In this document: positions 44,099 through 53,529 of the stretch, one piece after another
Numbering within the stretch: the first letter of the stretch is position 1
Layout: every line of letters starts with the position of its first letter
Assembly (NCBI GenBank): GCA_042573625.1
Contig: JBHPCZ010000003.1
Location: 5,578 to 69,577 of the forward strand
Reading direction: 5' to 3'
Source of the DNA: JBHPCZ01 sp042573625
GTDB lineage: Bacteria; Desulfobacterota; Desulfobacteria; Desulfobacterales; UBA11574
Length of the DNA: 64,000 nucleotides
Position numbers and translations under genes: made by a program
Notes under the pieces: model-generated
What the model was told of the DNA's origin: nothing
Seen by the model: only the letters and a program-made list of their open reading frames with translations
Databases searched by the model: none

Positions 44099-44656
44099 CT
44101 ATTTTTTCTTTGTTGTAGGTTTCTTCTTGGATTTCTGGGTAAAATCCGTATTATACGCCTGTATTATTCTGTCTGTTATATCTATTGAATTTGGAAAATA
44201 GACGATACCACCCTCCATTCTTTCCAGGATAAGAAGAAAGCCTTCCTTTTTCCCTACCTCATTTACAAGTTTGAAAACATCCTTCTGTATCTGCGAGACG
44301 AGCCTGGCATTTAATGTCCTTAAATCATTTGAATATTTTTTTTCAAGGGTTTTAAAATCATTCAACTTGATTCTAAAGTCGCGTCCTTTCTGCTCACGCA
44401 TCTCCTTGCTCATCACCAAGGCTTCGCGATCGAATTTTTTTTTCAGTTCTTCGATTTCACTGCCGCGTTTTTTAAGGTCAGCCTCCATTCCCGTGCCCTT
44501 TTTATTAATCTCGGCCATCGCTTTTTTCCCGGCACTCGAAGTCTTCACTATTCGCTCAAAATCGATAATGCCGATTTTGGCAACATCAGCGCCAAATGAA
44601 GGAATAACAAATAAAAAAAAGAAAATTGTCGAAAAAAATAGTGTTATAGCTCTCAT
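44099..44656 (-). CDS. skp: OmpH/Skp-family periplasmic chaperone
   Basis: A signal peptide of about 23 residues (ITLFFSTIFFFLFVIPSFGA) precedes VAKIGIIDFERIVKTSSAGK, then a long charged helical hairpin (about 45-135) typical of Skp, and a C-terminal return strand. The protein holds outer-membrane proteins in the periplasm. The final KKKPTTKKK is an unusual lysine tail. It lies between bamA and lpxD, its classical position, with 3 nt to lpxD. Confidence 0.85.
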   Translation of the reverse strand: MRAITLFFSTIFFFLFVIPSFGADVAKIGIIDFERIVKTSSAGKKAMAEINKKGTGMEADLKKRGSEIEELKKKFDREALVMSKEMREQKGRDFRIKLNDFKTLEKKYSNDLRTLNARLVSQIQKDVFKLVNEVGKKEGFLLILERMEGGIVYFPNSIDITDRIIQAYNTDFTQKSKKKPTTKKK

Positions 44657-44697
44657 TTTGCCCCCTAAATCTGGGTTTAAGGTTTTCGTTCAATTGA

Positions 44698-47349
44698 TTA
44701 AAACGTACCGCCCATTGAAAACTCCCATGTTCCTTTTGTGCTCTCACCCGGCTCAGGATCAAGTATATACCCTTGCTCAAGACGCAAAGGGCCCATGGGT
44801 GAATACCACCTGATTCCCCATCCCGCACCTTGTCTCAAATCGCCCACGTCTACATTTTGTCCGGGACCGGTTCCCCATACATTTCCTGTATCAAAAAAGG
44901 CAACCAAAACAATACCGACCTTTTTGAGTAAAGGTATTATGTATTCAACATTAAAAAATACCATCTTTTCTCCGCCGACTTTTTTACCTTCTTCATCATA
45001 TGCGCTGATATCCCGCCAATCAAAGCCGCGCACTGTATGCATGCCTCCCAGGTAAAATTTCTCGTAATCTGGAAGCGTCTTCTCGGAATTCCGGGTAACA
45101 AACCCTGCTGCGCCATGCAGGAACCCCACCGTTTCCCAAAACAGAGGGATATAGACGCCAGCGGCTCCCATAGCTTTGGTAAAACCGATAGTTCCCCCAA
45201 GACCGGCATATTGTAGTGATAATTCGTGTTTCTGTCCTTTTGTTGGATTAAAGGCCCTGTCCCTCGAGTCGTAACGTATGGCTGTCATAACACTGCTGGT
45301 TCTGTTTGTTCCTTCGATGTCCTTTATGAGATCAGAGGCATTTGGATCGATATCAGTAATCTCAGAATCATCATATAAATAGCCAATGGATGCACGCGTA
45401 TAATTAAAAATCGGGTAGCCGAATCTTATGCTACCGCCCACGCTTTCTTTTTCGTATATATCGTAATCCCTGTCCCAATTGTAAACACTGATAGTTCCTG
45501 CCAACGGGATATCAAAAAGCCATGGTTCCGTGAAGCTTATTGTATATCTGTTCGACACGCTGCCGAGCTGGGCTCTCAACCCAAGGATCTGCCCACGCCC
45601 GAAAAGGTTTCTCTGTTGAACAGAGGCTACGAAAAAAGCCTCGTCAACGGAGCTGAAACCGCCGCCAAAGGTAAATGTGCCTGTGGGCTTTTCAGTAACA
45701 TCGACCTTTAATATCATTTTGTCGTCTGAGCTCCCCTTTTCAGTATTTACTTTAATATCCTCGAAATAATCTGTTCGGTAAAGGTTGTTTATGCCACGCT
45801 TTAACCGCTTCCCGCTGTATACTTCCTGTTCATATACCCTGAGTTGACGGCGAATCACCTTGTCTCTTGTCTTCGTATTTCCACCGATGATAATTTTTTC
45901 AAAATAGACCTGTTTACCTTTCTCAACAACATAGGTAATATTGACCTTCAAATTATCGGAATCCGTTTCAATACGAGGAGCGATATCTGCGTATGCATAA
46001 CCTTCATCAGAATAAAGGTCGGTGAGGACGAGCACATCGTCCCGTAAAGTTTCACGATTGTAGTAGGTTTCCTTTGTAATTTTTACCTTCTCCAGCAATG
46101 CTTCCTTGGGCAAAACAAGGTCACCCGCTATCTCCACTGTTCCGACCTTGAACTGAGATCCTTCATCAATTTTGATTGTGATATCTATCTGTTTATCCTT
46201 AAATTCGATTTGAGGTTCCCCGACCCTGGCCTTGACATATCCGTTATTGTGATAAAAAGCAGAAAGCCTGGCCATATCCTGCTCCAGATTGTCTCTGTTC
46301 AGGTCTCCGGATGAGGTGGCCCACGAAAAGAAACCTTTTTCCGAGGTCTTCATAATCTTTTTCAGCCGCTTGTCGGTATATGCACTGTTGCCTTGAAAAA
46401 TTATCTTTTGTATTAAGAGCTTTTTCCCCTCATTAATAATAAACTCAAGATCCGCCTGGTTTTGCTCACGCTCATGGATCTTGTGTGTCACTTGGACATT
46501 ATGATAGTTTTTATCTTTGTATAGCTCCTCTATTCGTTTAACGTTTCTGTTTATCCTGAAAATGTTTAGAATCGACCCGCGCGTTATGTCTATATTCTCC
46601 ATGATCTTTTCTGCTTCATAGATCCTGTTGCCTGTTACACTGATTCTCCTAATGGTCGATTTTTCCGTGACTTTGAATATAATCGTCCTTCCTTCAGGGC
46701 CGCTCTCAGACTCAATGCGAACATCTTCAAAATATCCCATTGCATAAACAGCCTTGAGATCTTTAGAAAGGTTTTTTGCGAGGTAGATATCATCCGGCTC
46801 AGTTTTGATAACCCTTTTTATGGCGTCAGATTCTATGCGCTCGTTGCCGGTCACAAGGATTTCGGCAACCCTTTCCCGTTTGAAAAGTTTTATGCCAAGA
46901 TTCTGTGAGAGTTCCTTCACAGTTCCAAGAAGATTCTCTACATCTTCACCTTCCACAAAAAAAACTTTTGGAGGCCCCTCACCAAAAGGTTCAATCATCT
47001 TTGCATCCAGACTGTATTTTTTACCAATCCAAGTCAAACTTCCCCAAACAACATAATCCGCACCATTCTGAATACCTATATTGCGGATGTCATCGATACT
47101 TTCGGCCGTTTCTTCCCAAGAAAATTCAGATACGATGTCTGGGTCTATTACAGTGGCACCCTCCATTTTCAGGTGTTTCCTGATTAACTGTGGAATTTCG
47201 GCTTCCATATAAGAAAAATCTTCCTGGGCGTGGACTTTAAAAGGCAATACGATAACTCGCGCAGTTTCCTGTGAATTTACCGTATTCGGAAGTAAAACCA
47301 TTGTTACGATTAGGAGCAGGGTCAAATATCTCAACATAAAACACCTCAA
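44698..47349 (-). CDS. bamA: Outer membrane protein assembly factor BamA, with N-terminal extension
   Basis: A signal peptide (LRYLTLLLIVTMVLLPN) is followed by five POTRA domains from about residue 160 (EILVTGNERIESDAIKRVI) to about 525 and a 16-strand Omp85 barrel (FTFGGGFSSVDEAF onward). The barrel has the VRGF motif in HTVRGFDWRD and ends in a terminal Phe. At 883 residues it is longer than E. coli BamA because an extra domain (about 28-155) with VIVLPFKVHA, like TolB-N/CsgG-like folds, precedes POTRA1. It inserts outer-membrane proteins. It overlaps lolD by 4 nt. Confidence 0.92.
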   Translation of the reverse strand: MRCFMLRYLTLLLIVTMVLLPNTVNSQETARVIVLPFKVHAQEDFSYMEAEIPQLIRKHLKMEGATVIDPDIVSEFSWEETAESIDDIRNIGIQNGADYVVWGSLTWIGKKYSLDAKMIEPFGEGPPKVFFVEGEDVENLLGTVKELSQNLGIKLFKRERVAEILVTGNERIESDAIKRVIKTEPDDIYLAKNLSKDLKAVYAMGYFEDVRIESESGPEGRTIIFKVTEKSTIRRISVTGNRIYEAEKIMENIDITRGSILNIFRINRNVKRIEELYKDKNYHNVQVTHKIHEREQNQADLEFIINEGKKLLIQKIIFQGNSAYTDKRLKKIMKTSEKGFFSWATSSGDLNRDNLEQDMARLSAFYHNNGYVKARVGEPQIEFKDKQIDITIKIDEGSQFKVGTVEIAGDLVLPKEALLEKVKITKETYYNRETLRDDVLVLTDLYSDEGYAYADIAPRIETDSDNLKVNITYVVEKGKQVYFEKIIIGGNTKTRDKVIRRQLRVYEQEVYSGKRLKRGINNLYRTDYFEDIKVNTEKGSSDDKMILKVDVTEKPTGTFTFGGGFSSVDEAFFVASVQQRNLFGRGQILGLRAQLGSVSNRYTISFTEPWLFDIPLAGTISVYNWDRDYDIYEKESVGGSIRFGYPIFNYTRASIGYLYDDSEITDIDPNASDLIKDIEGTNRTSSVMTAIRYDSRDRAFNPTKGQKHELSLQYAGLGGTIGFTKAMGAAGVYIPLFWETVGFLHGAAGFVTRNSEKTLPDYEKFYLGGMHTVRGFDWRDISAYDEEGKKVGGEKMVFFNVEYIIPLLKKVGIVLVAFFDTGNVWGTGPGQNVDVGDLRQGAGWGIRWYSPMGPLRLEQGYILDPEPGESTKGTWEFSMGGTF

Positions 47350-48044
47350 TTTATCTCCGTCAGTTGTCCGTTTGAAATCGTCATACTTCGTGACAGGTAC
47401 GATGCAAGTTCCATATTGTGCGTCACCACAACCATTGCCATATGAAACTCGCGATTCAACTCCAGAAGCAGGCCTTGAACCTGCTTGCCGGTTTTCTTGT
47501 CGAGATTGCCGGTGGGCTCGTCTGCCAGAAGAACTAATGGTTTGAGGATCAAGGCCCTTGCCACAGCAACCCGTTGCTGCTCACCGCCGGAAAGCCTGTC
47601 GGCCCGATGATGCAGCCGATCTTTAAGTCCAACTCTGACAAGGATTTCCTCCGCAGCTTCTCCGGCGCTTTTCTTGCTAAACCCTCTTATCAGCGCAGGC
47701 ATCATCGCATTTTCTACAGCAGAAAACTCCGGCATGAGATGATGAAACTGGAAAACAAACCCAATGGATTCATTTCGAAATTTTGCCAACTTTGCTTGAT
47801 CAAAAAGTAAAACATTCTCACCCCGGAACCAGAGTTCCCCATTGTCCGGTTGGTCGAGGGTCCCCAATATATGCAGCAGCGTAGATTTGCCGATTCCGGA
47901 GGCGCCAACAATGGCAACGGTCTCTCCTTCATTTAAATCAATGTCAATCCCCTTTAAGATCTCGATCGGAGCACCAGTTGTATTAAAACTCTTTAAGAGT
48001 CCCCTGCCTGAAATGAAACAGTCTGAAATTAACTCCTTCTGCAT
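47346..48044 (-). CDS. lolD: Lipoprotein-releasing system ATP-binding protein
   Basis: VAIVGASGIGKSTLLHILG is Walker A, LSGGEQQRVAVARALI the signature, LVLLADEPTGNLD Walker B and VVVTHNMELASYL the H-loop. FQFHHLMPEFSAVENAMMPALI is the characteristic LolD Q-loop region. Length 232 is normal. It powers release of outer-membrane lipoproteins with the permease encoded upstream. Its stop overlaps the bamA start. Confidence 0.9.
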   Translation of the reverse strand: MQKELISDCFISGRGLLKSFNTTGAPIEILKGIDIDLNEGETVAIVGASGIGKSTLLHILGTLDQPDNGELWFRGENVLLFDQAKLAKFRNESIGFVFQFHHLMPEFSAVENAMMPALIRGFSKKSAGEAAEEILVRVGLKDRLHHRADRLSGGEQQRVAVARALILKPLVLLADEPTGNLDKKTGKQVQGLLLELNREFHMAMVVVTHNMELASYLSRSMTISNGQLTEIN

Positions 48045-48097
48045 TTATTTTTCAACGCTCCCGGTAATCACGGCCTGTGGATCCTGAACCCAAATCG

Positions 48098-49336
48098 TTA
48101 TCCACCATAACGAATTGCATCAACAGGATTGAGTCTTGACGCCTGCCGTGCAGGATATAGCGTCGCTAAAAAACTGATCCCCATGGCAGCGGCAGCTATC
48201 AATAAAACATCTAAACTTTCGAGTTTCACAGGGAGAGTTGTTATATAATATACATCTCCCGGAAGTTCAATGAACTTGTACTTTCCCAGAATCGTACACA
48301 ACAGAAATCCCAAACAGACGCCGATAACCGTTCCTATAGAACCGATGACCATTCCTTTAAAAACAAAAATCTTTCCAATGCTTTTATCTGTGGCCCCCAT
48401 GGCCTTTAAAATGGCGATATCCCGGGTCTTGCCCATCACCATCATGATCAATGTGCCTGCTATGTTAAATGCTGCAACCAGAACAATAAGTGTCAAAATA
48501 ATAAACATCGCCGTCTTTTCCAGCTTAAGTGCAAAAAACAAATTTCGATTCATCTGCATCCAGTCCAGTGCCCAGTAGGGGAACCCCAGATGCTTGACAA
48601 CCTCTTCAGCAATCTTATTGGCACTGTAAATATCATTGACCCGCACTTCAATACCGGTAACGGAATCTCCCATTCGCAGCATTCGTTGAGCATCTTTAAT
48701 ATGTACATAAGCAAGAGATCCGTCATATTCATACATTCCGGACTCAAAAAGATCCGAGACCTTGAATCGCTTCATGGCTGGCAAGTGCCCTATGGGAGAT
48801 ATAATCCCCCGGGGGGATATCAGGGAAACGTCATCCCCTTTAACAACGCCCAGATTTCTGGCAAGTTCTTTGCCTAAAATGATCATAGGCGTGAAAGCAG
48901 CAGACTTTTTTCCCTGGCTCTTCTTTTCGAGACTTGGCAAGGAGTCGCCGTTGAAAATGGTTATCACCTGGCCCGCGGATTCCGGGTCTATTCCCCTGAG
49001 AACAGCACCGGACACTCCGGACGATGACCGTATCATTGTTTGTGTATAAACAAAAGGCGTTGCCGATTCAATTCCATCAACTTTTTTCAAATAGTCAAGT
49101 ATTCTTGTATAGTCAGAGAATGGACCGCCATGGCGTCTTAAAATCATGTGTGACTCAACACCGAGGATTCTGGACTTGAGATCAGATTCAAAACCGGCCA
49201 TAACAGCAATAACCACGATCAGGGCCATTACCCCTATCGTAATCCCTGCAACGGAAAGGACGGTAATCAATGAAACGAAAGCCTGTTTCTGTTTGACCCT
49301 GAGATAGCGACCGCCTATGAAGTATTCAAATGACAT
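48098..49336 (-). CDS. lolC: Lipoprotein-releasing ABC transporter permease LolC/LolE
   Basis: MSFEYFIGGRYLRVKQKQAF is the classical LolC/E start; I choose this ATG (49336) over one 42 nt upstream. Four membrane helices are seen: one near residues 25-50 and three from about 270 to the end, with the FtsX-like region AILKAMGATDKSIGKIFVF. The large periplasmic domain lies between. A single permease suggests a homodimer (sometimes called LolF) or a partner elsewhere. It is followed by lolD. Confidence 0.88.
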   Translation of the reverse strand: MSFEYFIGGRYLRVKQKQAFVSLITVLSVAGITIGVMALIVVIAVMAGFESDLKSRILGVESHMILRRHGGPFSDYTRILDYLKKVDGIESATPFVYTQTMIRSSSGVSGAVLRGIDPESAGQVITIFNGDSLPSLEKKSQGKKSAAFTPMIILGKELARNLGVVKGDDVSLISPRGIISPIGHLPAMKRFKVSDLFESGMYEYDGSLAYVHIKDAQRMLRMGDSVTGIEVRVNDIYSANKIAEEVVKHLGFPYWALDWMQMNRNLFFALKLEKTAMFIILTLIVLVAAFNIAGTLIMMVMGKTRDIAILKAMGATDKSIGKIFVFKGMVIGSIGTVIGVCLGFLLCTILGKYKFIELPGDVYYITTLPVKLESLDVLLIAAAAMGISFLATLYPARQASRLNPVDAIRYGG

Positions 49337-49390
49337 AAATAATTTTGGTCTTAAGTCACATGTTGTCGTTTCCGGCAAAATTTCGTAGAA

Positions 49391-49565
49391 CTGGTTTCAA
49401 AACCTCATAGTGAAGCCTTTTGACAATTTTGCGAAAAAGCTCTTGGCGAAGCGTAAAATTCGTTACTGTTTGAGGGCGATAGCCCGAGTTTTACGAATTT
49501 AGCGGAGTGAGCTTAGAACTTATCAAAATTATCAAACCAGCGAACGGGAGATTTTGAAACAGCTT
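49391..49565. repeat. Palindromic intergenic element, copy 2 (MITE/REP-like)
   Basis: It starts AACTGGTTTCAAAACCTCAT and GCCTTTTGACAATTTTGCG and ends TATCAAAATTATCAAACCAG and GAGATTTTGAAACAGCTT, matching the ends of the copy at 24966-25119. The central part differs: CGTAAAATTCG...CGAGTTTTACG forms its own hairpin. It lies between lolC and the histidine kinase gene. Confidence 0.8.
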
Positions 49566-49632
49566 GTAACAAAATGCCACATATAAAAAATCAAACTGAA
49601 CTTAGTAACCTATTTGCAGATAGCTGTCAAGA

Positions 49633-50934
49633 TCAAGCTGGCGAATCCATACGCTTTAACTTCAGAAAAAAAGTCGTGCCCTCGTCGACTTTGCTTTCAA
49701 TATCAAGCCGATTGTCATACGGCTCAAGGATACTGTGAACGATCGAAAGGCCGAGACCGGTCCCGCTTTGCTTTGTTGTAAAAAAAGGATCGAAAATGGA
49801 CTTGATCAACTCCCGGGACATGCCACAACCATCATCGGCAATCTCGATACAAACCTGTTTATTCTTTATAGGATACATTGAAATTTCGATAAATCCTGTG
49901 CCAGATATGGCTTCTGCAGCGTTCAAAAGAAGGTTCCACAAAACCTGTCGAAAATGAACCGAATCCATTTCAATCCAGATGTCGGAAGCAAAATTACTCT
50001 TTATTACCACCCTCCCTTTGCAAGTGATGTCGTTTTTAAAAAGCTCCACCGTATCCTTCAATGCTTTGTCCAGTCTTATTGCCTCAACGTTCGCAGCGGG
50101 TGGCTTTGCAAACAGAAGAAAATTGTTCACAAGGGCGCTTAGCCGGTCTGTTTCGCGCAGTACGATCTGCATAAGCTTGTCACGATCAGGGTTATATTGG
50201 AGGTCTTCCCTTAACAACTGTATTGATCCTGATAGGGAAGCCAGCGGATTTTTTATTTCATGGGCCATGCCTGCCGCCATCTCGCCCATATAAGCCATTT
50301 TCTCAACACGCTTTACATGATCCTCCAGAGCGGTGAGATCTTTCTTTGTCTTTTTCGCCTGTTCCGATAAAGTTCCACTTAAGAAAGCAACGGCAAAACA
50401 CGCCACCATGGTAATCATTATCTTGTAAAGCACATGGCTCCATGGATAATTAACAGCAGCAAGATTCCCCTCTAAAACTAAAGGCTTTAGAAAACCATAA
50501 TATTCAAGGTCAATCATGACGCCGTATTGTATGCTGCAAAGCACAGCCATGATGATGCTTCCCCTTTTGAAAAGGAGCATGCTCGAATAGATAATTACGA
50601 CGAGATAGAGAAACGAAAAAATGCTTGAATAACTGCCCGTCACAAAAATGATCAGTGTGACGACAAAAGTGTCTATACCGGTCTGGACGTATGCAAAGAG
50701 ATGCTCCTGCTTACCGCTTTGAAGAATCAAGGCATAGATGAATGAAAGTAGAAAAATGCCGCCAATTAATCCATACAGAACCAATAGCGGTTTCGCTAGG
50801 GGGGAAGGGCTTTCACCGAGCTGTAGAATAATGGTTGATCCCAGCAACAGGGAGGAAAATAGGACCCGAAAGAACATGAGCCATTTAAGCTTATGTTGTA
50901 AATCGCTTTCGGGCTTTATCAATGAACTCTTCAT
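49633..50934 (-). CDS. Membrane sensor histidine kinase, PilS-like
   Basis: The first ~195 residues hold about six hydrophobic helices with short loops, as in PilS. A coiled segment and MAAGMAHEIKNPLASLSGSI (the H box, phospho-His) follow near residue 225, then LWNLLLNAAEAI (N box), IADDGCGM (G1), DPFFTTKQSGTGLGLSIVHSI (F/G2). The gene lies upstream of lolC and downstream of pilC, as in many deltaproteobacteria where PilS/PilR control pilin transcription with sigma-54. A PilR gene, normally next, is absent here, so the name is tentative. Confidence 0.8.
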   Translation of the reverse strand: MKSSLIKPESDLQHKLKWLMFFRVLFSSLLLGSTIILQLGESPSPLAKPLLVLYGLIGGIFLLSFIYALILQSGKQEHLFAYVQTGIDTFVVTLIIFVTGSYSSIFSFLYLVVIIYSSMLLFKRGSIIMAVLCSIQYGVMIDLEYYGFLKPLVLEGNLAAVNYPWSHVLYKIMITMVACFAVAFLSGTLSEQAKKTKKDLTALEDHVKRVEKMAYMGEMAAGMAHEIKNPLASLSGSIQLLREDLQYNPDRDKLMQIVLRETDRLSALVNNFLLFAKPPAANVEAIRLDKALKDTVELFKNDITCKGRVVIKSNFASDIWIEMDSVHFRQVLWNLLLNAAEAISGTGFIEISMYPIKNKQVCIEIADDGCGMSRELIKSIFDPFFTTKQSGTGLGLSIVHSILEPYDNRLDIESKVDEGTTFFLKLKRMDSPA

Positions 50935-51623
50935 TGCGAAGAAAAGACCATCTGTGATGGTAACATCTCGCTACCATATTAGTGGGAAATATGTTTCAGG
51001 CATTCACCTAACCCGTATTTTCACGCGCCTGATGCGTTCATTTGCAAGGCACTCAGGGGCGCCGCCGTAGCATTCTACTGCAACCCCCTGATAATGCATG
51101 CAGGCCGCCGCAGGAGTCAAGCCGAAGGCTATGGGCGCGTCAGGCAGCGCCCACAGGGTGAAAATATTTCAGCTTAAGTAGAAAAAAGTTCGGGGTACAA
51201 AGTGTGACAGGGAAGTTGGCACTATTATACACTATAACTTAATAATTTTATTATATAAAAAAGTTTGCTGAAAAATTTTCATGAAAAATCTGGTCAAAAT
51301 CTCTCATTCCGCTTGGCGCGGGTTTCAGTTACAAGTCCTTAAGGTCACAGAATGGATTGTTTTCTTTATTAGTTGAATAATCGGTCAACATCCTAAAAGA
51401 AAAATTCAGGCGAAGTACATGGCGGGGTTTAAGCACTTTAAGCCTGTAAACCCGGGCCTTGCAAGACCTATGCAAAACGCCCCCTTTCGTCAAATCCCTG
51501 TGCCTGCCCCGTAGGTCCGGCAGATCGTGCTGGGGTGGTTAAAGTTTTCATCTTCCTTGAACTTGAACGAAATTAAACATTTTTCAAAGGTCTCCTTGCA
51601 GTGCTGATATGGTTTTTGATTCA
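50935..51623. other. Intergenic region between the histidine kinase and pilC
   Basis: Almost 690 nt without a convincing frame. It contains the inverted-repeat element at 51016-51166. The stretch 51200-51300 is very AT-rich and might hold the kinase promoter. Nothing else is recognised. Confidence 0.4.
51016..51166. repeat. Imperfect inverted-repeat element
   Basis: TATTTTCAC at 51016-51024 pairs with GTGAAAATA at 51158-51166. Inside these, GCGCCTGATGCG pairs loosely with GCGCGTCAGGC. The interior is GC-rich and can fold into further stems. This could be another dispersed palindromic repeat family, but only one copy is in the window. Confidence 0.5.
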
Positions 51624-52832
51624 TCAACCCATCGCAGCTGCCATCTTGAAGATGGGGAGGTACATAGAAACCACCAGGCCACCGATGACGACACCCAGGA
51701 ACACCAGCATAAAAGGCTCTATTAACGCGGTCATGTTTTCCACCGCCTGGTCGACTTCTTCGTCATAAAAGTCAGCGATTTTACCCAACATTGCGTCAAG
51801 GGCGCCGGTGGACTCTCCCACCGAAATCATCTGGCATACCATTGAGGGGAAAACACCGGTTTCAGCAAGGGGATCGGCCATTGTACGGCCCTCGGCAATG
51901 CCGGAACGGACGCTGTAGATAGCCGATTCAATTGTTTTATTCCCTGCGGTCTTCGCAACAATTTCCAGTGCGTCCAAAATGGATACACCGCTGGAAAGCA
52001 TGGTGCCCATGGTTCGCGAAAATTTGGCCACCGCCGCTTTGCGAAGTAGAGTGCCGAACACGGGCAACTTCAAGACCCATTTGTCAATAAAAATCTTTCC
52101 TTTTACGGTCTTGTTCACCCTCTTGAAAGCATAAAAAGACAAGCCGAGGCCAATGATCATCCAGTGTATATTTCCTTTTGTAAAACGGCTCATCTTAACA
52201 ACGATCTGGGTTGGGGCCGGGAGCGCTCCACCAAAACCGGCAAACATCTCCTCAAAGACCGGAATAACAAAAACCATAATCACGGTAACCACGATGGCAG
52301 CGATAATTATGGTAACGGCAGGATAGACCATGGCGCCTTTTATCTGGCCTCTCAGTTTTGCCGCTTTCTCCATGTAGGCCGAAAGGCGCCGCAAAATCGT
52401 ATCAAGGATACCACCGACTTCACCTGCGGCAACCATATTCACGAAAAGCTCATCAAACTCATTCGGGTGTTTTTTCAGGGCTTCGGCAAAGGTTTGCCCG
52501 CTCTCTACGTTATCCTTTATCTCTTTTAATTTCTTTTTAAATGATGGGTTTTCCTGCTGGGTCATAAGTATATCGAGGCATTGGATGATGGGAAGACCCG
52601 CATCGATCATCGTAGAAAATTGTCGGCAGAAAAGGATTACATCGTCCAGCTTTACTTTTGGCTGCATAAACGCAACATTTGCAAAAAGATCTTTGGGCTT
52701 TTCCTTAACTTTGGTCGGAGTAATCTTACGCCTCGCTAAATCAGCACGAACAGCATCTTCGCTCCGGGCTTCTACTTCCCCTTTCACGACTTCATTCTTT
52801 CTGTTCTTGCCCTTCCACAGATAAACCGGCAT
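51624..52832 (-). CDS. pilC: Type IV pilus / type II secretion inner-membrane protein PilC
   Basis: Two T2SF domains: FCRQFSTMIDAGLPIIQCLDIL (about residue 68 on) and FSRTMGTMLSSGVSILDALEIV (about 270 on), each with its helix bundle; membrane helices at about 170-195, 220-240 and 375-400. MPVYLWKGKNRKNEVVKGEVEA at the start is typical of PilC. It forms the platform to which PilB and PilT bind. An ATG at 52832 with GGGGG 7 nt upstream is chosen. No pilB, pilT or pilin gene is in the window. Confidence 0.9.
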   Translation of the reverse strand: MPVYLWKGKNRKNEVVKGEVEARSEDAVRADLARRKITPTKVKEKPKDLFANVAFMQPKVKLDDVILFCRQFSTMIDAGLPIIQCLDILMTQQENPSFKKKLKEIKDNVESGQTFAEALKKHPNEFDELFVNMVAAGEVGGILDTILRRLSAYMEKAAKLRGQIKGAMVYPAVTIIIAAIVVTVIMVFVIPVFEEMFAGFGGALPAPTQIVVKMSRFTKGNIHWMIIGLGLSFYAFKRVNKTVKGKIFIDKWVLKLPVFGTLLRKAAVAKFSRTMGTMLSSGVSILDALEIVAKTAGNKTIESAIYSVRSGIAEGRTMADPLAETGVFPSMVCQMISVGESTGALDAMLGKIADFYDEEVDQAVENMTALIEPFMLVFLGVVIGGLVVSMYLPIFKMAAAMG

Positions 52833-52838
52833 AATCAA

Positions 52839-53481
52839 TCCCCCTTTTCTGATTGTGACAACACTAAGGTCATATTATACTGTCACGTCAGGGTTTGAAA
52901 AAAGTGTTCCATTTGCAAACTGGGAATTCCTCTACTAAGGAACTCCGAATCATGTCCAACGGTTCATCTCGCCTTTGATGCCGAGAAGTGTCGGTTTCGA
53001 ATAAACTTGAAAGTAATTCTATTGATATGCTCTTTATCATAAACTGAGCTAAACAACAATAGCTTTGCGAAATTTATTGTAAAATCGTCCATTGAGTCGT
53101 TTAACTAGTGTCCATCCAGAAATGAGGATTTTTGTTCTATATCAAGGCATGTGAAAAAAATAACCGCAGGTGCCCCGCAGGAAATGCCCTTAGGGTGCAT
53201 ATGTGTAATATTCCGAGGATTATTTTTTGAGCATAACGCAGAGATTGGGCAAAAAGACCATTTATAGATGGATACTAACTAATCCTGTGCTCGTCTTTTT
53301 CAAGATGCAAAGACGCCTTTGTGTACCATACAATTTTTACGTTTGGGTTGGGAAGGCCGGAGAACCCGATCCGAAATTTCCTATAAAGAATTTCAACGGG
53401 TTTAACGGCGTTTAACTTGAGCTTGATAATCCCGCTCATATATGCAAATGTTCAAGTCCGGCATTAAAGCCCTGATAGCAC
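52839..53481. other. Divergent intergenic region, no gene assigned
   Basis: pilC reads left and the DHH-CBS-CCA gene reads right, so both promoters should be here. A plus-strand frame at 53227-53415 (62 codons) has no good start signal and no recognisable motif. TTGAGC at 53417 with TATATG at 53439 (16-nt spacing) is a weak candidate promoter for the right-hand gene. Confidence 0.35.
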
Positions 53482-53529
53482 ATGATTTTCTTTGGGCATA
53501 ACCGTTTCAAACAGGACATTTCGACAACC

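Noticed and set aside
53227..53415. A 62-codon plus-strand frame before the DHH-CBS-CCA gene
   Set aside because: Poor start context, no motif, and composition like the surrounding non-coding DNA.
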